64,000 nucleotides of DNA, from assembly GCA_029339505.1 (NCBI GenBank), contig JAQISU010000003.1, positions 18,173,001 to 18,237,000 on the forward strand. Reading direction: 5' to 3'. Position 1 is the first letter of the stretch, and every line of letters begins with the position of its first letter. This stretch comes from Unio delphinus (Eukaryota > Mollusca > Bivalvia > Unionida > Unionidae). The notes beneath the pieces were generated by a model that was not told where the DNA came from, ran no database searches, and saw only the letters and a list, made by a program, of their open reading frames with translations. Position numbers and translations under genes: made by a program. Below are positions 9,720 to 20,999 of this stretch, in pieces.

Positions 9720-10423
9720 CATCATCCCTTTTGATTTCAGTTATAATACAATGCATTTATATTTGTACTTTCTGTAAGTTCCATTGGGATTTTGTTCCAA
9801 ATTATTGGTCCTGAACATTAAAAACTTTTCTTAAAGAGTTATTTATTTGGTTTTGGGATGGAAAGGTGGTTAGCTGAAATTGATCTTGTGAGTCTTGCTT
9901 TGCTTTCTAGCATGAAGTATGTCATTGAGATATAATGGGCCCATATTGTTTAAATCACTGCATAAGCCTAGCCTTTCTCCAAAATTGTTCCTGGTAATCA
10001 TCCTTAAGCCAGGTAAACCACTGTCAGTAAGAAACACCTAGTCAGTAACCACAAAAGGCATGTAACCATTATACACAGGTCATTTATATGGAATATTTCC
10101 CAAGGGAAGTTAGAATGGCTATTTTGATTACCGGTAGGTGGCTGCTCTGTACATGTGACCATTTATTTGTGCAGATTTCAATGTACTTCACACGGTATTT
10201 AAGTCATAGTGAAGAGAATTTGTAAACTGCGTGTCTGTTATAATGAATTTTCAGTTCAAATCTTATTCTGAGCAACTCCCATCCAGTCTGTGCATGTCGA
10301 ATAAAGGATTCCTCATAATAGTCAACACTCTTATCAATAAAAATATGACATAAGGCTTCATTTTGTTGGTACAGATTGAGATTTCTATGCTCTTTCTTGC
10401 TGTGGAATTACATATAGCATTTT
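9720..10423. other. Intron 1, part: no gene
   Basis: No coding, repeat or RNA signal was recognised between the SINE and the 55-bp array. Confidence 0.4.
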
Positions 10424-12737
10424 TTAGTACTAAAAAGTATATAAAATCAAGTTTAAAAGAATTTAATATAGCACTAATAAAGTATATAAAAGGCATTTAA
10501 AATCAATTTAAAAGAATTTAAAATAGCACTAATAAAGTTTATGAAAGGCATTTTAAATCAATTTAACAGAATTTAATATAGCACTAACAAAGTACATAAA
10601 AGGCATTTTAAATCAATTTAACAGAATTTAAAATAGCACTAATAAAGTTTATGAAAGGCATTTTAAATCAATTTAACAGAATTTAAAATAGCACTAATAA
10701 AGTTTATGAAAGGCATTTTAAATCAATTTAACAGAATTTAATATAGCACTAACAAAGTACATAAAAGGCATTTTAAATCAATTTAACAGCTTAGTAAGCC
10801 ACTAATAAAGTATATAAAAGGCATTTTAAATCAATTTAACAGAATATAATATAGCACTTATAAAGTATATAAAAGGCATTTAAAATCAATTTAAAAGAAT
10901 TTAAAATAGCACTAATAAAGTATATGAAAGGCATTTTAAATCAATTTTAAAGAATTTAATATAGCACTATCAAAGTATATAAAATGCATTTTAAATCAAT
11001 TTAACAGAATTTAATATAGCACCAATAAAGTATATAAAAGGCATTTTAAATCAATTTAACAGAATTTAATAAAGCACTCAAATAAAGTAAATAAAAGCCA
11101 TGTTAAATCAATTTAAAGGAATTTAATATAGCACTAATAAAGTATATGAAAGACATTTTAAATCAATTTAACAGAATATTAAATATCACTAATAAAGTAT
11201 ATGAAAGGCAGTTTAAATAAATTTTAAAGAATTTAATATAGCACTAATAAAGTAGGCATTTTAAATCAATTTAACAGAATATTATATAGCACTAATAAAG
11301 TATATGAAAGGCATTTTAAATCAATTTTAAAGAATTTAATATAGCACTAATAAAGTATATAAAAGGCATTTTAAATCAATTTAACATAATTTAATATAGC
11401 ACTAATAAAGTATATAAAAGGCATTTTAAATCAATTTAACAGCTTAGGAAGGCACTAATAAAGTATATAAAAGGCATTTAAAATCAAGTTTAAAAGAATT
11501 TAATATAGCACTAATAAAGTATATAAAAGGCATTTAAAATCAATTTAAAAGAATTTAAAATAGCACTAATAAAGTTTATGAAAGGCATTTTAAATCAATT
11601 TAACAGAATTTAATATAGCACTAACAAAGTACATAAAAGGCATTTTAAATCAATTTAACAGAATTTAATATAGCACTAATAAAGTTTATGAAAGGCATTT
11701 TAAATCAATTTAACAGAATTTAATATAGCACTAACAAAGTACATAAAAGGCATTTTAAATCAATTTAACAGAATATAATATAGCACTTATAAAGTATATA
11801 AAAGGCATTTAAAATCAATTTAAAAGAATTTAAAATAGCACTAATAAAGTATATGAAAGGCATTTAAAATCAATTTAAAAGAATTTAAAATAGCACTAAT
11901 AAAGTTTATGAGAGGCATTTTAAATCAATTTAACAGAATTTAATATAGCACTAACAAAGTACATAAAAGGCATTTTAAATCAATTTAACAGCTTAGTAAG
12001 CCACTAATAAAGTATATAAAAGGCATTTTAAATCAATTTAACAGAATATAATATAGCACTTATAAATTATATAAAAGGCATTTAAAATCAATTTAAAAGA
12101 ATTTAAAATAGCACTAATAAAGTATATGAAAGGCATTTTAAATCAATTTTAAAGAATTTAATATAGCACTATCAAAGTATATAAAATGCATTTTAAATCA
12201 ATTTAACAGAATTTAATATAGCACCAATAAAGTATATAAAAGGCATTTTAAATCAATTTAACAGAATTTAATAAAGCACTCAAATAAAGTAAATAAAAGC
12301 CATGTTAAATCAATTTAAAGGAATTTAATATAGCACTAATAAAGTATATGAAAGACATTTTAAATCAATTTAACAGAATATTAAATATCACTAATAAAGT
12401 ATATGAAAGGCAGTTTAAATAAATTTTAAAGAATTTAATATAGCACTAATAAAGTAGGCATTTTAAATCAATTTAACAGAATATTATATAGCACTAATAA
12501 AGTATATGAAAGGCATTTTAAATCAATTTTAAAGAATTTAATATAGCACTAATAAAGTATATAAAAGGCATTTTAAATCAATTTAACATAATTTAATATA
12601 GCACTAATAAAGTATATAAAAGGCATTTTAAATCAATTTAACAGCTTATTAAGGCAATAATAAGTATATTAAAGGCATTTTAAATTGATTTAACATAATT
12701 TAATATAGTGCTAAAAAGTATATAAAAGGCATTTTAA
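10424..12737. repeat. About 55-bp tandem array, roughly 42 copies, with higher-order duplication
   Basis: The unit contains TTTAATATAGCACTAATAAA, then GTATATAAAAGGCATTTTAA and ATCAATTTAACAGAA. A marked variant (CAGCTTAGTAAGCCACTAAT) occurs near 10787 and again near 11987. The copies after it repeat in the same order of variants for about 650 bases, so a block of about 12 units was duplicated. Another block start (AAATCAAGTTTAAAAG) occurs at 10443 and 11480. Confidence 0.95.
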
Positions 12738-12945
12738 AACTAACCTTTTTTGATTGCAAGAACAAACTTGAAGACCTAATAATGTTTTGTCCCTATATTA
12801 TTTTTCTGCATTTTTTATGTTTTTTAATTTTACAGGTGTTTGTTTTTGTTTTATGTAGTCATATCATTATAGATGTTGTAAAGCGCTTTGAACTTCGAAA
12901 CATTAGGCGCTGTACAAAGTCCTCATTATTATTATTATTAATAAG
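12738..12945 (+). mobile_element. CR1/L2-like LINE 3' end joined to the 55-bp array
   Basis: From TTTTGATTGCAAGAACAAAC to AGGCGCTGTACAAAGTCCTC and (ATT)n this matches the 3' end of the LINE relic at 26640-27257, base for base over long parts. The tandem array ends exactly where the LINE-like part begins. Confidence 0.65.
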
Positions 12946-13039
12946 AATTTGTATATCATGATGATGAATATTGTGTATACAGACAAAATGTGTTAGAGGA
13001 CACAATATTTTACTATGTATAAATTCATGAAATTTGTAG

Positions 13040-13253
13040 GAGATGCAGAATGAGATAAACCGAGAATTGAAGGCAAAGGTTGCAGATCACCAAAATATGA
13101 TTGCTCATCATGAGACTAAGATAAAAATGCAGGAGAGTAAAGTTCACCCACCCTCAGTGCAAACAAGCAAGACACTGCCTCCATCAGTTGAGCCTGATGT
13201 TGCCCCACAACCATCCTCCACTCAGTCTGTACTTTCTGCACTTTATATACCAG
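13040..13253 (+). CDS. Host coiled-coil gene, exon 2
   Basis: The acceptor AATTTGTAG is weak in pyrimidines; the donor is CAG/GTAGTG. The frame (phase 0 in, phase 1 out) gives EMQNEINRELKAKVADHQN and continues as a coiled coil to about residue 35. It then becomes a P/S/T-rich linker (PPSVQTSKTLPPSV) ending ALYIP. Confidence 0.75.
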
Positions 13254-14128
13254 GTAGTGATAAGTTTCTCTTGTGTTCTAATCACTCCACCCACCCTTAT
13301 CATTTGTTTGGTCTAATTCATTGCAGACTGTGCATTTACTTTTAAAAACTCAATTTCTCAAGTCATTTTCCTTTAGAAACAAAGAAATTGTTGGACACAT
13401 TTACTTTACTTAAATCTAAACCAAAATATTATGGTAGATTAACTAAATATCCCATAAACATTAATGAAAATGGATAATGATCTTATGTAGCAGTTTGTAC
13501 AAATGGTTTTTCAGAGAATTGCAGTAAATCATTATATTTTAGTTTCATGAAACTAAGGAAAACTAAAAAATTATTTCAGCAGATTATTTTGAAAATTTTT
13601 CTAATATTAGTCTGCTTGTCCTGTATACTCGTAAATTTTTAATAAGTAGTATTTTTAAATTTAGTCAAAACGTAGCCTGCCTTAAAAAGTCTAAAACATT
13701 CCACAATCTCACTGACAACCAACAGGTAGTCTGTTTGAAACTAATTTTGTTCTCTTCTCATTGATGACAATGGTATGTAAATAAATGCTAAGTATATTTT
13801 TGTCTGTAATCTGCATACTGGAAATAGAACCAGTATGTCAATACACATAAAAGGGCAGAACCTACTCAGACCTTCTTAAGATAGAAACATCATCAAGTTC
13901 GTGTGTGTATTGATAATGTATCACATCATAAGCTGTGTATCATGAATCATAGCAACATGTAGCATAGATGTATTCTTTTCACTCCATGAGATGTTACAGA
14001 GACTTCAATAAATTTAGGTTACTTTCTTTTCTGCAGCTCCATTGTGTCAAATTGTGAGCTGTTCCATTGTGACTGATGGGTATATCCATTAATGTAGTTA
14101 AACATTGTCTTACATATGCTGCTGTGTG
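13254..14128. other. Intron 2, part: no gene
   Basis: AT-rich; nothing was recognised before the SINE target duplication at 14129. Confidence 0.45.
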
Positions 14129-14330
14129 CAGTAATGTAATTAAACACTGTTTTATTTTAACCCCGGCTGAGTCATACCAAAGATTTATAAAAATGGAACT
14201 AACAGCTGCCTCACTTGGCACTTAGCATTAAGAGTTAGGTCTGGTTGGCCTGATGTCAGGATAATGGACCCCTCATCCAAGCATTTGTGAAGGATGAGGG
14301 GCATTATTGGAGTAAAGCCAGAGGCTGAGC

Positions 14331-14467
14331 ATGTATACATAGCATATTACTCTGTCATTGGCGGAAATGGCGCTCTTCAAAGAAAAAAAACACTTTTTTC
14401 GTCTGACACGTGATTTCACCAGAGGTAGCCTATATAAACATGCCACCCGCATGAGATATTCATAGTT
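14331..14467. repeat. DIRS inverted terminal repeat, left
   Basis: It pairs with 18324-18460 in reverse complement (for example GCATATTACTCTGTCATTGG, and GCCTATATAAACATGCCACC). Differences are few, so the two ends are of similar age. Confidence 0.9.
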
Positions 14468-14559
14468 TAAAGAGAAGTGTTTTGTTGTCTAAATAAGACA
14501 GGGAGGGAAAAACTTCATTCTGATGAAATCTCAACTTATAACAAAATGGGTGGGTGTAT

Positions 14560-14680
14560 ACATGCTCAGCCTCCAGCTTTACTTCAATAATGCCCCTCAT
14601 CCTTCACAAATGCTTGGATGAGGGGTCCATTATTTTTCGTAAAGCCTTCAGCATCACATGTATACATAGCATTTTTTTAA
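14560..14680. repeat. DIRS internal complementary region (ICR)
   Basis: The first part (CAGCCTCCAGCTTTACTTCA to GAGGGGTCCATTAT) is the reverse complement of the element's left outer end. The second part (CATTATTTTTCGTAAAGCCT to CATGTATACATAGCAT) is that of the right outer end. The overlap CATTAT at 14628-14633 marks the circle junction. It serves as template to restore ends during replication. Confidence 0.9.
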
Positions 14681-14755
14681 AGATTGACAACAAAACATTT
14701 GCTAAAACATCAATAGTAAAAGTAAGCCTATTTCTGTTAAGTTGTAAATCATAAA

Positions 14756-15668
14756 TCAAATATATTTGCTATTAATAACTGCTTCAGCAAAACCCGTACT
14801 ATTAGTCTGAATATCCCTTAGATGAAATTTGTGAAAAGTTTTTACTGAAGCCCAGTCTGCTGTTTTTAATATAGTGTGCAAGGAACAGCCTTGTCTGAAA
14901 GCAGCTGATGCTGCAGCAGTTCTGTAAGAATGTGCTTTAAATTTAGAAGTATCAATTCCTGATTGTTCTAAAACCATTTTTAACCATATTGCAATAGTAC
15001 TAGATGTCCCAGCTCAATAGGAACAATAAGATACCAGAACTTGAGTAGATTTCTGAATATTTTTAGTTCTGTCAAGATAATGCAGCAAGGTATGCATAGC
15101 ACAAAGCTTTTCATCCTCATAATGTAGTAGTTCCAACTGGAATTTCTTACCTTGCCTTGAAGTTTTCAACAGATCCGAAAAATTGAATCCTATTTTATTT
15201 GTCATACAAGTCATGTCATGTAAATTCAAAGATTTTAGAGTTTGTGCTCTTAGAGCTGTAGATAAGAGCAATGAGCTTCATTGTTAATAACCTTAAAGAT
15301 ACAGTTTCCAAAGGAAAAAGGGTACACAGGTATTTTAAGACAATGTTTACATCCTAAGTATCCATATACCTTGGTTTTGGCGGACTTTTGTTAAACAATC
15401 CCTTCAAGTATCTATTAATCAACAATGGATTTGAACACCATGCATTATGAAACATTCTCAAAGTAGTAACTAACATTGCCTTGTGAGTATTGACAACACT
15501 GTATGACTTACCTTCAGTTACCAAAGAATCTAAGTAAGAAATAACTGTTTCCTGAGAGACACAAAAGGGATTAATTTTCCTGATTTTACACCAAAAACAC
15601 CCTTTTTTCCATGCCAAGTTATATTGTTTAGTTGTCCCTAATCTCCATGAATTAATAATGATGTCCAC
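14756..15668 (-). pseudogene. DIRS tyrosine recombinase, broken
   Basis: Segments in order on the minus strand: an N-terminal core-binding part (15668-15354, TTKQYNLAWKKGCFWCKIRK and following); the first catalytic Arg region (ALRAQTLKSLNL, about 15260-15225); and AHSYRTAAASAAFRQG with the H-x-x-R pair (about 14935-14890). The last is ADWASVKTFHKFHLRD near 14830, where the catalytic Tyr expected in F-x-x-F-Y-x-R is His. A frameshift lies between the first and second parts, and a stop near 15014. It would recombine circular DNA into the target without duplication. Confidence 0.85.
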
Positions 15669-16471
15669 AGCTGTTCTTGGAAGTCCTTGGTTTTGGAATA
15701 ATCTCCTGATACAGTCACCACGGTTAAGGATAAAGTCTTCCTTAGAGGATGAATTTGACCATTGTGTGGAAGAGTCAGTATATTTCTGTGTCTTGGAAGT
15801 CTAATTGGAAGAGAAATTAAACATGACAAGAGCAAAGGAAACCAGGATTGTGATGTCCAATGTGGAACAATTAAGAGTGCTTTACTAACCTTATCGGCAA
15901 TAATTTTATTCAATATTTTCCCAACAAGATTAAACGGGAGGGGGAAATATAAGGGGTTAAATAATGCCAGGAGAATGAATAAGCATCAATTATAAATGCA
16001 CCTGGTTCTGGGAACCACAAAGTGAACTTCTTCAACTGACAGTTTAATCTAGATGCAAAAAGATCTATGTCAGGAACAAATGTCTGTGCACACACTCTGT
16101 GAAAGATTTCTTTCTTTAGCATCTATTCAGTGCAGTCAGAAAAGTTCCTGGACAGATAATCTGCATATACACTATCTTTGCCTGCAATATGGGCTGCAGA
16201 TATGAAAATTTCCCTTTCCAAACACCATTCCCAAATCTGTTTAGCTAGCTGATCCATTTGAATTGATGCCATTCCACCCATCTTATTAATATAAGAGACC
16301 GCACATATGTTGTCAGACTGAATCTCAATATGTACATGTTTGTGATCTGAATGAAAAGCTTGTAAGGCTAAAAATTGCTAATAACTCTAGGTAATTTATT
16401 GAAAAAGTAGTCTCACTCTTGTCCCATCTACCCGAGACCAACCTGTTTGAATCCAGTGCATAAGCTCCCTA
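15638..16471 (-). pseudogene. DIRS RNase H and connector region, broken
   Basis: TDASFSG at the 3' end of the RT frame is followed by a TAG (16469-16471) where the next residue is usually Trp. Reading on, the sequence shows GAYALDSNR, INYLELLAIF and, after a frameshift, QSDNICAVSYINKMGG and SAAHIAGKDS, all RNase H blocks of DIRS elements. Then come DIDLFASRLN and the WFP-type connector preceding the recombinase. Several frame breaks are present. Confidence 0.8.
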
Positions 16472-18187
16472 CCCTGAGAATGATGCATCAGTTTGAATAG
16501 TAAAAGCAATGTTGTCTTGTCTAATAGATTTCCCATTCCTGGCAGCCACATTTAGGTACCACCATTTAAGTTCTTGTATACTTTGAGAGGATAACTGAAC
16601 TGTACTATCATAAGTTTTATTTTCTCTCAGACCTTTTAATTTATCACGTTCCAAATACCTGTAGTGCATTGGGGCTTCCAGTATTGCATAAAAGGCATTA
16701 ATGAGCATACCAATAAATGAAGCCAACTCTTGTATGCTAACATACTTTATATCCAAGAGTTTCTTGGCAAAAACCTGGATTTTTTCCACTTTATGCTCAG
16801 AAAGAAAATCTTTAAACTGAACAGAGTCCAACACAAAACCAAAAAAAAGAATTCGTTGAGATGGAATAAGCATTAATTCTAGATTGATTGTGAAACCAAG
16901 AGATTTCAATGTCTCAATCATAGTCCAAGTATTTTGCAAGCAAATGTGACTCTCAGCATCCAAATTCAACGAGTCATCAATATAATATGAACACCTACGA
17001 AATCTTGCCCTCGGATTGAACTCTGAACCTCGCATGGGTCCACCACCACAAACACCACAGCCTCTAGTAAAATCTCTGTGAATATGGGCAAAATTTTCTT
17101 TTGCAATTGCAAAGCCAGTGTCACATCTTTTAACCTCCTTGGCCACATCATCCCCAAAAAGCATGGATGTTATGTGGGTATTTATATTACACAGATTGGA
17201 ATATTTCCGTTTCAAATGTGGTCGAATCATGTACCTTCTTCTGAGGGAGACGTGATATTGTACCTGACCCATAAGGGTAATACCATCAGAAATTAAGGTC
17301 TTAGCCTTTTCATTAGCAGCAATCTGAGGCTTTAATAATTCTGCTAATTGGACAATTGGCATAATGCTTGCAGCAATAAGGTTTTGGATATCCCTAAAGG
17401 CTTTGTCATAAGAGTGAACTCATTTATTAAGGTCATTCCAAATTTCCTGATTGACAAGCGGTGGGCCTAACCTATCACAGTTTTCTGGGATCTCGTACAT
17501 CTGTACAATGTCATCTGTTGCACATAAGGAAGTGCATGCAGTGTTAATCAGCATTGCTAAGGATTTTGGTATGGGCTCTTCTTTCTGGGGAGTTTTCTGT
17601 TTGGGTAACTGCCACATATCAGCATTGTTAGTAGAAAGACAGTTGTAATCAGGCTGCAAAGCGTCAAACAATGCTCCATTGATTTTTCCACTCAAAGAAA
17701 TTTGCTCGAATGGTCTACATGCATTACCCTCTACTGGGGTAACATCAACATCGCTATATGGCCCTTCATTTTCAACTTCTACATGTAACTCCGGTAACAG
17801 TTCACCAAACAGGGCATCAATTTCATTGACATCTGCCACAACAGGCTGCATATTATTTAGACCCAATTTTGTCTTCAACAGTTCAATATCGGTTTCCAAC
17901 AGATTATTTATATCTATGAGATTGGACGTCTTCGACTGTCCGACATTTTTTACTTGTTTTGTCGCCATAACAGGCTTGCGTTTTGCCACTTTCTGAACTC
18001 TAGTCACAACAGACTTTAATATTTTGTCTCTAGTTTTCTGTTTTTGTGGCTTCATAATTCCTTTCCCTCGTGAGGAACTTGCCTCAGCTTCACAATAGGT
18101 TGCAATATCCTCAGGCCCAAAACCCGAAAATTCCTAGTTGGCTTCGAGGTCAGTAATTGAGAGGACTTCGTCCTCGTCAGTAGCCAT
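16469..18187 (-). pseudogene. DIRS Gag-like protein fused to reverse transcriptase C-terminal half
   Basis: From ATG 18187 (MATDEDEVLSITDLEAN) the frame continues past TAG 18134-18136 and TGA 17420-17422. It carries a Gag-like acidic middle and a conserved tail (LFGDDVAKEV, about 17170). Directly after a GCGVCGGGP stretch it enters RT at YYIDDSL (motif C, about 16985), followed by LGFTIN, PSQRILFFGFVLDS and the thumb. RT motifs A and B are missing, so a deletion joined Gag to the RT palm in frame. The original gene pair is separate in full-length DIRS. Confidence 0.82.
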
Positions 18188-18323
18188 TACGACTAAATAA
18201 AAATAAACTAAAACAGTGAGCACATATAGCTTGGACTACGTCCTAAGCCGGCTACAACAAACATAGGCACGCGACTATTACTTACTATTTTGTACTTACC
18301 GCTCTGCTACAATGCCAGAATAA

Positions 18324-18460
18324 AATATGAATATCTCGTGTGGGTGGCATGTTTATATAGGCTACCTCGGGTGAAATCACGTGTCGGACGAAAAAGTGTT
18401 TTTTTTTTCTTTGAAGAGCACCATTTCCGCCAATGACAGAGTAATATGCTGTGTATACAT
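18324..18460. repeat. DIRS inverted terminal repeat, right, with TATA-like motif
   Basis: Inverse of 14331-14467. Read on the minus strand it carries CTATATAAACATG, a possible TATA box upstream of the Gag start at 18187. Confidence 0.85.
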
Positions 18461-18628
18461 GTGATGCTGAAGGCTTTACGAAAAATAATGTGACGGGGTG
18501 GGACATCATGTAAAATGTCTGCATCATGATTCCTAAGTACTCGACATCACTATAAACTGACACGCTGCAGACAACATAGCAGTATGACTGAAAAATCATG
18601 TTTAGCTACATTCAAAATCCAAATCACA

Positions 18629-18659
<31 letters not shown>

Positions 18660-18690
18660 TGCTCTGTCCAGTAATGTAATTAAACAGTGT

Positions 18691-19935
18691 CATGCATATA
18701 TGTCATATTCTGGAGATGGATTGCCATATATACAATGCTATGTCCAATAATAAAGCCTATCATATTCCATGGAAACTCAAAACAGCATCTGATGCACATT
18801 AGAATGATAGATTCTATCTGATAGCACCACTATATTCTAAACTAATGGACAGTGCTATGCACATATCACCAAGCTTAGCCTCAGAGATTACATTTAGACT
18901 TTTGACAATATTATTCCAGACATGAAATATGTAGCCCATTTTTACAATCATTCCTCCAAACATTTATGAGGATACATTCATTTTGCCTTTTTGTTTTGTT
19001 GTTTTTAAATTACGTTTTACCACCATTAAACTCTGTTTGACTGAATCAAGCATTTCATCACTGCTTTTCATTTAATTCTGGCACAGCAGCTGCACCTTTA
19101 AATTCTTGCAAGTGAAAAAATAGTTCCAGATTTGAGTTGATCCAGTATTGCACAATTCACAGATTTATACAATTTAGAAGCAGAATTTTTGTGTGCAAAT
19201 TATGATTCAAAGAGCAACTGTCTTTCTAAATTCTATTGAACATTTGACATAGCATCATTTTCAACACTGATTCTCCAAAGGAAATTCTTATGCAATGTTA
19301 CATAATGCATCTTGGATAAGGTTAGCTGTATTAGTTGAGGTTTTCCTTTAAAAAGTGTATTGATTCCATTATGGACATTCGCCACAGATGCAGTATTGAA
19401 TATAATAGATGAAATAGCATTCTGTTTGTTGGATATTTGTCCGAGGAGATGCTATTTTGGATGCAGTAATTGTACTAAATCTGGTTTCATTACTAAGCAT
19501 AGAGAACATAGGCATTTATGTAGCTCTGGTGATTCCAGAGTTAGTATTTGATATTTGCATTATTAATGTAGAAGAATGCCATAGTTAGGTAACTTTTTCT
19601 GGTATTTGAAAGGCTAGTATTAGTTAGACACTCTTCATAAGAGAGGTAAGTTTAGTTGCTCCATTAAGTTGACATTTAAACCATGCTTATCCTGGGGATA
19701 TGGTATAAGATCTATACACATGGTAACAGCAATGTAATCAGACGGTTTGTATAGCCTTTGGCTACCATATGTTTATCTGTGTAGACATATTTGTACAGTG
19801 CGATGGAATTACCATTGCCCATTAGTTTTGGTTCAACCATCCAAATGATATAGGCCGACTTATTCCAAAAACATTCTTTAAAAAGCGTACATTCTTATTG
19901 ATATATTATTTTTTTCATTTCTGATTAATATCCAG
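18691..19935. other. Intron 2, part: no gene
   Basis: AT-rich with no recognised repeat or coding block before exon 3. Confidence 0.4.
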
Positions 19936-20000
19936 AGCAAGCTTATTCAGAAACTTTGCTGCAGCTCTTAACTTCAGAGGAACAGTTGACCACATGTAAG
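19936..20000 (+). CDS. Host coiled-coil gene, exon 3 (small)
   Basis: This 65-base exon was found because exon 2 (phase 1) cannot join exon 4 (phase 0) without a stop. Acceptor AATATCCAG, donor AAG/GTAAGA. With the leftover G from exon 2 it reads EQAYSETLLQLLTSEEQL and TTCK, ending in phase 0 as needed. It lies 1.4 kb beyond the DIRS element in the intron before it. Confidence 0.65.
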
Positions 20001-20997
20001 GTAAGATCAACATGTTTATGTTTAGCTCACCTCTACAAAGTATAGGAGAGCTGTTCTACACATTTGTCATCCAAAACAGGTAGAATCATTTACATATGCA
20101 CAGCCTCAATGAGTTTCAACCATTATTTATTCCAGAGCATCAGTTGGGAGCAGGGTTCACCTCTGGAAGTGGTCTATTGGCTACCCTTCATCTTGGATGT
20201 TTTTTAGTTGTACAGTGGAACTCTGCTATAACGCACTCTGTGATAATGTGAATTCAGATATAACACGGTCAAGCCGTTGCTCCCTAAATTTCGTATAATT
20301 ATTCACATATGATTTGTTTTCTTCTTCAAAGTACGTGAAATAGTGTATAAAGAATTTATTATCATTTTGGTGAAGAGATCGTGTATAGAGAAGAAATCAC
20401 ATATGAATTTGAATAAAATATGATCGTGGCACAGTTCCTGAATTTGTAAATATATTAACGTATTTTTCTCATACCTGGAGAGTAGTATGTAAACGTTTAT
20501 TATCATTTTGGGGAAGAGTTCGCCTATGAATTTTAATGATGTGGTCTTTGTGGTTGTCTTCAATTAATTCTGTATACAATCATTACTCAAAAAGTAGCCG
20601 ATGTGTTTTCTTCTTTAACTGCACACACAACCAACCACAGACAATGCAATGGTTGATAAAAGCTTCTCACAGTTTAATAAACATCAAAATGTGAAAGTCG
20701 ACAACATGTTTTCTGGGCTTTGCAGTGTTATTAGATGCAATCAGTTGACCAGTAAAGAATGTCCGCTTTACAAGCTGGAAGTTGAGAGGATATGAAATTG
20801 ACATGCGTTCAGCTTAAAAACAATTATAAAATTGACTTGTGGGTATTGCCGGCCAACAGCACTCAGTTCTCGGGTTTTACATGTGTATGGGGTTTGCTTA
20901 TGAAATCATTATTACTTTCCCTTTTTTTAATTAAAAAAATATTTTACTGTTTTGGAAAAGCTGCATTTTATACACTATTTCTCGTACCTTGTTGTAT
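20001..20997. other. Intron 3, part: fragment with pogo-like end
   Basis: CAGTGGAACTCTGCTATAAC at 20213 resembles a pogo-family terminal repeat, but no matching opposite end was found nearby. Otherwise nothing was recognised. Confidence 0.35.
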
Positions 20998-20999
20998 TA

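Larger units (their letters stand above)
14261..18490 (-). mobile_element. DIRS-like tyrosine-recombinase retrotransposon, internally deleted
   Basis: Sense is on the minus strand: Gag-like, RT, RNase H, tyrosine recombinase, then the internal complementary region (ICR). Inverted ends lie at 14331-14467 and 18324-18460. The ICR (14560-14680) is the reverse complement of the left outer end followed by that of the right outer end, joined at CATTAT; this is the DIRS hallmark. ATAATG occurs at both borders (14261-14266, 18485-18490). Stops and a deletion between Gag and RT make it non-autonomous. It lies in intron 2 of the host gene, antisense to it. Confidence 0.92.
14129..18690 (+). mobile_element. 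tRNA-derived SINE, family B, copy 1, split by a DIRS element
   Basis: A 22-base target duplication (CAGTAATGTAATTAAACACT and two more bases at 14129-14150; one mismatch at 18669-18690) flanks the unit. The SINE body, 5'-truncated, runs 14151-14266 (TGAGTCATACCAAAGA, CTAACAGCTGCCTCACTTGG) and resumes at 18491 (TGACGGGGTGGGACATCATG). It ends in a CA-rich tail at 18625-18660. Intact relatives at 28317 and 61425 show the joined order, proving the nested insertion. Confidence 0.85.

Noticed and set aside
20213..20300. pogo-like MITE starting CAGTGGAACTCTGC
   Set aside because: No matching inverted end or TA-bounded partner was found within the next several hundred bases.
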